Assembly: GCA_024036415.1 (NCBI GenBank)
Contig: JAMWET010000926.1
Coordinates: 62,001 to 126,000, forward strand
Direction: 5' to 3'
DNA length: 64,000 bases
Source: Prochilodus magdalenae
Taxonomy: Eukaryota; Chordata; Actinopteri; Characiformes; Prochilodontidae
The position numbers were made by a program, and so were the translations under genes. The notes below the pieces were generated by a model. It was not told the origin of the DNA. It ran no database searches and saw nothing but the letters and a program-made list of their open reading frames with translations. Position 1 is the stretch's first letter, and every line of letters begins with the position of its first letter. This document shows positions 56,251-64,000 of this stretch, piece by piece.

Positions 56251-57578
56251 TCCTTGAATCCTTGAATTATGTGTAAAGTTGTGTGAGACTGTAGTAAACC
56301 ACACAAAACTTATTAGCAAATCATCTATTTAGATGTACCCCAAAGAAACTTATTTGAACTGTATAATAACTGTATAATATATAATTTATTTACCAGATTT
56401 TGTAGCCTGTACTCAATTTAATGGAGTTCATACACCTGGGATTAGTTTCATTTTGATAAGAAAATTTAGTTACTCAAACTTCTACATAGGTTTCTACAAG
56501 TAGCCTGTACTCATTTTAATTAGGTTACCTTTACCAAGAAAATTATGTTTACCTAACCTAAGTTATATCAAAAGTGTTAGTTAACTCACCTTGACTTTTC
56601 TGATTTCATTTTAGATAATATGTTTATTCTACTTAAAAAAGCCTTGAAGTTGACTCAACTCAAAAGGTCCAATGCAACCACTTACCTCACTTGTTTAAGT
56701 TAGATAAAGGTATTACTTCTTACAGTGCATGATGTGACATATAATGTTTTACATGTTATTGTTTTCATTTCTCAGGATAGAACAACTCTATGTGAACAAT
56801 ATTTTGTGTGTGTCATAACACAGCTGTGAAAAGTGATAAATTGGTTCACTATTGTTCACTAAAGTGATTTGATTTGATATTGTGAGCAATCTTGTTTTGT
56901 TTTACAGTCCTTTCAGTGGTTAGTTTTCCAAGCATTGTAAGCACTCAGTAAAACCATATAAATAACCACTGCTTTCTTTTACAGTTCAGATTCAGTTTTG
57001 TTTTTCAGCAATATACAGGTACCCAATATTGTATCCAACACTTTTCTGGTTTATACCTAGAGTCTTTATCTTTCAATGTATTTAGGCTGCATAGGTACTT
57101 ACTATCCTGTGTCCCCCATTTGTATCTCAATTTTTTGAGACACCGAAATAGCTTTTGTAAGAACGATTTTGTCATGGGTTATGTCTGTCCAAACATTGCT
57201 GTTCGTAGTTTATAATTCTCACGTGGTTGGGCCATGCTCATGTTTTTGGACTTTGGCTTGATAAATCTAAGGTCGAAAATCCACCAGGTGAGTCTTTTCT
57301 TCTCCGCCGGTTTTCTGACAGAAGCGAAGATATATTCTCTGCTTTTAGTGCTTTCATGTAGTCTGATCCTAGACTGTGTAATTTCTTCTGAGCCAAACAG
57401 TGATTCAAAAACATTTTACAGTCAGTACCTATGTCTTAGAGCATGAAAATATTTATTTTCCTGAAAATTTGCATTTAATCAAAGTGTTGGATTAATTTTA
57501 GCCATCTATTCGGTGGGGGCGTGGCGAACCTGTAACAACAAACCATTCATTTTGGTGCCTCCACATATGCATTCGTTG
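56251..57578. other. Intergenic, nothing firm
   Basis: AT-rich. The stretch 56340-56720 has repeated TAACCTAAGTTA/ACTTGTTTAAGTT-like words that may belong to a MITE; limits not found. Confidence 0.35.
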
Positions 57579-58455
57579 GTAGTCAGCAGACATGGGAACA
57601 AGTCACTAAGTTTCAAGTAACAAGTAAGTCTCAAGTCTTAACAATCAAGTCACGAGTCAAGTCCCAAGTCAATACAAGCAAGTCTCGAGTCAAGTCCCAA
57701 GTCAATACAAGCAAGTCTCAAGTCAAGTCCCAAGTCAATACAAGCAAGTCTCAAGTCAAGTTAAACTGCGAGTCCTAGTCAAGTCACCAGATGTCATGTT
57801 CAATATTTTCACATAACTGATGCAGCTGATTCATAGTATATTAAACTGACATAATCATAAATGTATTTAAAGTTTGCTGTGCTATTTTACTTAACAGGAA
57901 CAAGTAGTGCAAATCGTTAATTAAATAATTTGAGGATTAAATAACCTGCAAAGTACTGTGCAGTAAACAAAGTACTTCTGTAATCTCTAATAGATTTTAT
58001 TGAATGGTGACATTATACCACAGTTTACAGCAACAAAAAGTCAAGGTTTATATTTAAAAAAATTAGGAAAGGACAAGAATATCATATGATTCCATGATAT
58101 CATATGAGCTGTTTCAGTACTAAAATTTCTGTAAACAGGCTAACAAAGTACACTACATCATTGTTTTACCCTGGCCCTGGTCTGCCCTGTGTTTTTCCAT
58201 TCTCCCAACACATCTGATCCAACTAATGCCTCATAGCCAGCCCAATAATGAGTTAAAATAGGTGCTGAAGCAGAAAAAAAACAGTAAAATGTGCAGGGGG
58301 CAGTGGGCCTCGAAGGCCAAGGTGGAGGAACACCACACTATATTTGAGTTTGTGTGTTTGATTTGTAGTAGAAACACATTCCACCTACAGGGAATTTTTA
58401 ATGACATCACATTCTAAACCCATAAGCGTTATGTATGGACCTGTAATACTATATA

Positions 58456-58687
58456 TCGTCGCTGTCCCTGAAAAACATGTATCTCCATTTTTTGTCTTTT
58501 ATGCATAATTTGAAAACAGCGGCAGTCGTTTACACTGTGAGATCTACAATGAATAGACCAACAGAAATGGCCCAAAATTGCTTAGAAAAACGTCTGGTTC
58601 CTTGACTTACATTAAAATTGAATGAGGTTTTTGGCCTCTCTTGTAAAGTTGCCATTTTGGAGATACTTGTTTTTCCTTGGACAGCGA

Positions 58688-58690
<3 letters not shown>
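58456..58690. mobile_element. MITE nested in the hAT element
   Basis: The left end TCGTCGCTGTCCCTGAAAAA and the right end read inward (TCATCGCTGTCCAAGGAAAA) form terminal inverted repeats of about 40 bp, continuing with GTATCTCCATTTT / GTATCTCCAAAAT. Both flanks are TA-rich (TATATA), consistent with a TA or TATA target. About 235 bp, no coding capacity. Confidence 0.7.

Positions 58691-58727
<37 letters not shown>
58690..58727. repeat. (TA)n microsatellite
   Basis: About 18 TA units directly at the right end of the nested MITE, possibly grown from its target site. Confidence 0.9.
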
Positions 58728-59492
58728 CAGCATGTGTGAACTGCTGTGTTTGACACTTTTCTGCTCTAGGCTAATTCACCACGTCGTGGCTGAGATGCTG
58801 TGGTTCCTAAACACTTTAATTTTCAGTAAAGTCTCTCACAGTGAACGGTGTGAGAGAGGGACGAACAGAGGACAACAGCTTTGTTTACATTCGCTGTTGT
58901 TTATTATTATGTCGCTACGTTTGCTAGCTTGCTAACTGCTATACGCGAAATATACACAGCACAGACTTACTGTTCTTTGTGCAGCCTCAAATGTCGAGTT
59001 TGAAGTGGTTGCACCTCCATCTGTGATCTTGACTCCTTATGTCTTGCATACCGCAGTTCGTCTTTTATTTACTACATTATAATCTTTGTAGTTGAACAGG
59101 ATTTTTTTTGGGATCATGTTGCTCGTCTTCTCCGCACAAATTCAACACTTCAAAGCTTCCCGTGATTGGCTGCACGGTTGACTTGTTGCTAGGTTACGGA
59201 TCATTTGGGCTGAGCGGCTCAGCTCCCTAGCGTTACAGCGCCATTTAATATAAAATGATCCAGTTATGTGATTCAGTTTTACTTATTCATTATGTTAAAG
59301 TAGGGTTGTCAAGTCTTTTCGAGTCTTAAAGCTCAAGTCCGATTCCAAGTCCAAGTCAGTAAAGGTAAAGTCTAAGTCAAGTCGCAAGTCTTTAGTAATG
59401 TTGTCGAGTCAAGTCACAAGTCATCAGTTTAGTGACTCGAGTTGGACTCGAGTCCAAGTCATGTGACTCGAGTCCACACGTCTGGTAGTCAG

Positions 59493-62400
59493 AACCACGA
59501 CAAAAGTGGGACTCATTACTGAAGGTGACCCGCTGCCTTTCTGAGTCACTTCATGACAGTCTGGCACTATATCTTTGCAGTCCACGGGGTAGCGGCTCGC
59601 TCTGGAACTCGTCCAGGATCTGTGGGAAATTTTGATGTAATTTAATTATTCTATTGACAATGTCCCATATACTTAAGTGTAAGGTAAAAAAAAGAAACCC
59701 TCCTTTGTAATTTTATCAAAATAATACAGTTTTATTTGAGTTTGTGTTTTGATTTTGTAATTTTTTTAAATAATCCGTTTTATAATATTGCTCCCTATAG
59801 TTAACTGTTCATTAGTTTTCTTTATTACTCTGACTGTGTTTTATTTCTTCATTTGTCCACGGATTAGGCGTACCATTCACAATGAGTGTGTGCAATTCTC
59901 CACTACAGTAGGTGGCGGTAAAGGAACCTTTAGCTGATCTGCCAGTCTTCGAATAAGAAGACGAGTCTAACAAAAGAAGACGGGGAAAAAAATATTTATT
60001 TAAACATATTCCTAAGTGACATATTGGCCTCTGGCTAATTTAGATTTTCCGCATGAACATATATGTTAGTTGGATACCGACAGAAACTCAAGGAAAAGAA
60101 GAGGAATAAGAAATTAAAGGCCGTTAAGGAGGAATCAACAGCTAAAGGTTCGACTGATTAGTGAATGAGCAAGAATGTATAATCTGTAAAGTAACTGTAA
60201 TATTGGATTCAATAAATTACGTCTGCTGAATCGGCTCTGACGCAGATGCTTAGGATGTGTGAGACAGTGAAGGATACATAAACGTTGGGTGCGTCTCAGA
60301 TGCACACTTTAGACTGATACTAACTAAATTTTGAGCTTCTTCGATGCGACGGCAGCTGTGGTGGCAGGACCAGAAATGATGTATTATTGTGAGTTCATCC
60401 CAATTTCTTAAAAACAAAATTGTAACATAAAGTCTGGAATGATGAGTCCAGCTTGGTATTACGTAAGCTTAGTCACTTTCTGTTGTAATAATATGTATAA
60501 TGTAATGATGTAAAATGCTAATGTTTTGTGTGCTAGCCTGCTGAACTCATACTACACTCATCATTAAAAGAATAGTTGCACAAATAGTTACACCCAGAAG
60601 GAATAACCTGACTGGAATGAAACCTAATGGGTTGACATTGTGAGACATACTAATGTTTCAAGTTTCATGTGGCCTAAGCAAGGACGGGCCTTATCGCTGT
60701 ACGATTAAATTAAAGATTAGATTAAATTAGCCAGAATTGCAAGGATCGATGCCCTCCGTGAGTCATCCTGTTAGTGCCAGAACAATTGGCGGACAGCTGT
60801 CGGAATGCAGGACTACCTGCACACAAACATCTGTGATGACTGCCCTTATTACTATGTCAACGTGATCAAAGTCTGAAATGTAGTTGTGCCTGTCTGTAGT
60901 GAAGTGACTCAGGATGGCGTCTTTTGTTTTGGTGAAGGCAAATTCATGTGTGGAGGCACCGTGGTCACAACAACAATTTGCTGTCACATGTCACACGTAC
61001 ATAAGGCCTGGTGTCACTATGTGAGAATATTCAAGTTGCATGGGATGGATTATCGTAGGACAATGCTAGGAATCCCTACAATTTCATGCCGAAACATCTG
61101 GCATGTTGTGTGGGTGGCCCCATATCATACTGAGAGACACTACTTATGTGTAGCTCAATAAATATTGCCCATCTGTCTACATTTTACATCACTTCTTTGT
61201 TCCTGGAAGCCTTTATCTTCCTTCCAAATAGTACTGAAATTCAACACTTTCTTCTGGGTACAGTTATTCTTTTGATAATGAGTGTATTCATAAGATTAAT
61301 TCATAGCATACACAGCGTAGTGTATTAGTTATGCGATTAAGATGCAGATATTTCCTTCATAAAACAGCTGAACAGGAACTTGCAGCAGCTTTTTATGACT
61401 GTGTACAAAAGCGCTCTTGTCTCACTGATATGATGCAACATGGGTGCTCACACTGCACATGGAACATGCAGACAGCTCATCTGTGTCTACAGATTTTTTC
61501 AATGAAACTGTTACCTTCAAAACTATATGCTGCAGGTTAGAATCCTAAAAAAAAACACGGACTAAGGCTAAACTGCTCCCTACATAGTGCACAACGTAAA
61601 ACAAGTGGCTCCTGCAACCAACAGTTCATCATATGTATAATACACAATAATTTGGGATTCTGTTACGTGTACATAATTCCAAGATAGAATAATGTTTTGT
61701 TGTAATAGTCAGAACGCAATAGAACAGCATGCTACATAGGGAGGGGGCATTTGGGATTCAGCCGCTTACAAACCAACTATACTGACTACTACATTGCAAT
61801 AAAGCTGAAAACCAGCTGAACTACAAAGACAATTAAATATCACTGTAGTACAGTCTGGTACTGCAAATGTCAACACTTTTGTCTCCATTTATTTGTGTGC
61901 ACCTGTGTAGGAGCCATGGCTGTGACTATTTGTGGGTGGTTTTAGGTCCACCATTTTTTCAAAAAGGAGATTTAACACCATGAGGTCAACATTATTCTCA
62001 TCTATTTGCTGTAAAAAAAATTGTCATGGGATAGCCGTATGTAAATTGATCACAAAGTGGCATTACCACAGGGGATGGCTTGGGAACGCTCACACTTGTG
62101 AGTGTAATCGCCACTAAGCACAATACTAGGCATGTGCTGCTGTTTGCTGTTATTAAGCATCTACAAGTCATCACTGCGTTGTCCACTGTGGATGTTAATG
62201 CCTAATGCTTAATCATAAAAACTGCAAAAAAAAAACAATTGGTAACGGCTACAGAAACATTGAAAGGCTATGTACTTTCTTTCTGGTAATTGTGTGACAA
62301 CCTCTAATGCTACAGCTGGAGTAAAGACTAATAAGCGACTGTGCTGTGGCTTTATTTCTGTTAAATAAAATGATTAGGAAGTGCAGTATAGTCAATGGTG

Positions 62401-63400
62401 TTTTTGTAGTTTGTTTTATTCTTTAACCTAGGAAGCTGCAACTACAGTGATGAATCTATGTCCTGTGGTTGCTGATTGTGATGTCCACCTGTAACAAAAT
62501 CAAAATAAACCCCAATGTGCTCTATATAGTCTGCATAAATCTAAGTACAGGTTCAGGGAATTGTTAATTGTGTGTTCAATAAAACACAAACCACTTAATC
62601 ACCAGAAAACAAGAAAAAATCTTTATCCTAAAAATTCTAGAGCAAAATAGCTTGTTTGTAAATTTAATCTCAGTCTAGTTTATCACTCTCTGTGCAGTGT
62701 GTAAAGAAAACAGTGTTTGGTCTTTGTAATCACTGCTGTCTATTTATGGCAAAAACATAGTCACTACCTCTTCATCCATTCCTATTAGGAACACAGATCT
62801 GGAAATCTGGAAACCTAAAACTTTAAGAGTCTTCCAGTATGAGATGTGCACAATGAGTGATTCAAACAAAAAAGATCTAAAAGTTTTTTGAAATCAGCTA
62901 TATTTTAATTATTTGATTTATGTGATTTAATTTAAATTTAAATTTTTTAGACTTAATTGATATTGGCAAATACAACACCATGTACTCATACAGCTGTAGC
63001 TAATGAACAGAATGATCACTCTGTTTTTCACACCAGTTTCAGTGTATTAACTTCAATATGAATTTAACATGATAAAGTGGACTTGCCTGGTTGTCAGCTA
63101 ATAAACTCGTATAAGAATATTTATGGGCAACCTGTTATTCTTTTTCTCCTACAGGCATTTCTTGATCTTGTTCTTAAACATATTATTTAATTATTATTTT
63201 ATTCATTTATTTTATTTTCTGCAGGTATCACATGTGAAACAGGAAAAAAGTGACTAGGGGAAGAAGTCAAAGTGGCATCCTGATGTTTATTAGAAGAATG
63301 AGGAAACTATTCAGTTTTTCTCTAAGCAGGTAAGCAGCAGACATACTTAAATCCCTAGTCATACATCCCACAAAGTAATCACTGTTTTTTTTGCCCATGC
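59493..63400. other. Intergenic; a few weak open stretches
   Basis: No gene can be supported. The stretch 59890-59980 contains CACTACAGTAGGTGGCGGTA, a motif common in dispersed vertebrate repeats. Overlapping opposite frames at 60763-61161 are open but unrecognised. The rest is AT-rich. Confidence 0.35.
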
Positions 63401-63429
63401 TAATTCCTGTTCACTGTTCAGGATTATGG

Positions 63430-64000
63430 AACTATATATCTAGAGAGGTTGGTAGTTATTTTGTACAGTCAAGCCAGGAAGTCTGCACAACGCTTTACAA
63501 TGTTACAGACAGAATCTGCAAACCTCAGAAACAAGATTGTGTCAAGACAAAGATCTGGAGAAGGGTACGGAAAAATTTCTGCAGCCTTACAGGTCTAAAA
63601 AGCACAGTGGATTCCATCATTAGTAAATGAAAGAAGAAGTCTTCATAAACCTTCCTAGATCCAAACTGAGCAATGGCGTGGTAGCATCATGATGTGGGGA
63701 TGTTTTTCAGCATCAGGATGGGGAGTCAAGTCCTGATAGAGGGAAAGAAAAATGCAGCTAAGTACACCAAGATCCATGAAGAAAACCTCCAGAGCTTAAG
63801 GAGCTCCTAGACTTACTTTCCAACATGATCTGAAGCACACAGCCAAGAGAACAAAAGAGTGGCTTGCAAGACCTGATGGAGCTTGCAAGTATATACCAAG
63901 AGGATTGGCCAAAATGTCCAGAAACAAGGGTGCCAAGCTGATAGCTATCAAAGGTGCATCAACCAAGTATTAAGCTGTGTACAGATATGTCAGTAAAATA
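63430..64000 (+). mobile_element. Tc1-like transposase remnant, runs off the window
   Basis: Broken plus frames include GEGYGKISAALQ-like sequence near 63560 (HTH region), SIMMWGCFSASGWG-like sequence near 63690 (catalytic core) and HTAKRTKEWLARPDGA-like sequence near 63840 (...KHTAKxxKEWL, before the last catalytic residue). Many stops and indels. The 3' terminal repeat is not reached. Confidence 0.7.

Larger units (their letters stand above)
57587..59484. mobile_element. Non-autonomous hAT-type element
   Basis: Flanked by an exact 8-bp duplication GTAGTCAG (57579-57586 and 59485-59492), the size diagnostic of hAT elements. The ends are imperfect inverted repeats: CAGACATGGGAACAAGTCAC on the left and, read inward from the right, CAGACGTGTGGACTCGAGTC. 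The subterminal regions are built of many CAAGTC/GACTTG words (57600-57790, 59310-59470). No transposase frame. About 1.9 kb, including a nested MITE. Confidence 0.8.

Noticed and set aside
60763..61161. Overlapping open frames on opposite strands
   Set aside because: No recognised motif, start context or splice sites; overlapping opposite frames are expected by chance at this length.

Overview
This is eukaryotic, vertebrate, almost certainly teleost fish DNA. It is AT-rich, has GT-AG introns, one clearly conserved nuclear gene (timm8a), and is dominated by transposable elements typical of ray-finned fish (L2, CR1/Rex1 and L1/Tx1 LINEs, Ty3/Gypsy LTR elements, Tc1-like and hAT DNA transposons, a tRNA-type SINE, a Polinton remnant). 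The repeat families look like those I know from otophysans (characins, catfish, zebrafish relatives); that placement is inference from memory.

Layout. 1-0.8 kb: decayed 3' exons of a fish-expanded uncharacterised gene family. 2.2-6.9 kb: an old Ty3/Gypsy element on the minus strand, with one LTR, a primer-binding site, broken gag/pol and an interspersed-repeat insertion. 6.9-8.1 kb: a tandem repeat of about 416 bp. 9.0-10.5 kb: an unrecognised chain of possible minus-strand exons. 10.6-12.1 kb: L2 LINE pieces. 15.8-16.1 kb: an integrase-like remnant. 17.96-20.18 kb: timm8a, minus strand, two exons, with an intron filled by a tandem repeat of about 140 bp. 22.0-23.6 kb: a G2E3/HECT-like remnant and a SINE. 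24.2-26.7 kb: LINE tails. 27.3-31 kb: a decayed Polinton/Maverick with protease and capsid-like genes. 31-34.2 kb: LINE, Tc1 and other repeat fragments, plus a second copy of the Polinton upstream block. 35.9-36.7 kb: a hAT/ZMYM-like TTF zinc-finger remnant. 37.1-44.15 kb: the timm8a-intron repeat again, inverted, split by a nearly full-length L1 with a 16-bp target-site duplication. 44.15-50.94 kb: a very young Ty3/Gypsy element with nearly identical LTRs. 52.2-54.3 kb: a multi-exon gene with a CIDE-N-like domain, apparently decaying. 54.6-56.25 kb: a CR1/Rex1-type LINE. 57.59-59.48 kb: a non-autonomous hAT element with 8-bp TSD and a nested MITE. 63.4-64 kb: a decayed Tc1-like transposase.

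Only timm8a looks like an intact host gene. The other coding material is retroelement ORFs, broken transposon genes, or exons of fish-expanded families with frame lesions. The most informative structures are the predicted -1 ribosomal frameshift site between gag and protease of the young Gypsy element, the Polinton remnant, and the composite repeat shared by the timm8a intron and an inverted locus about 19 kb away. I found no convincing previously undescribed system. All family assignments are by eye; no database search was run.
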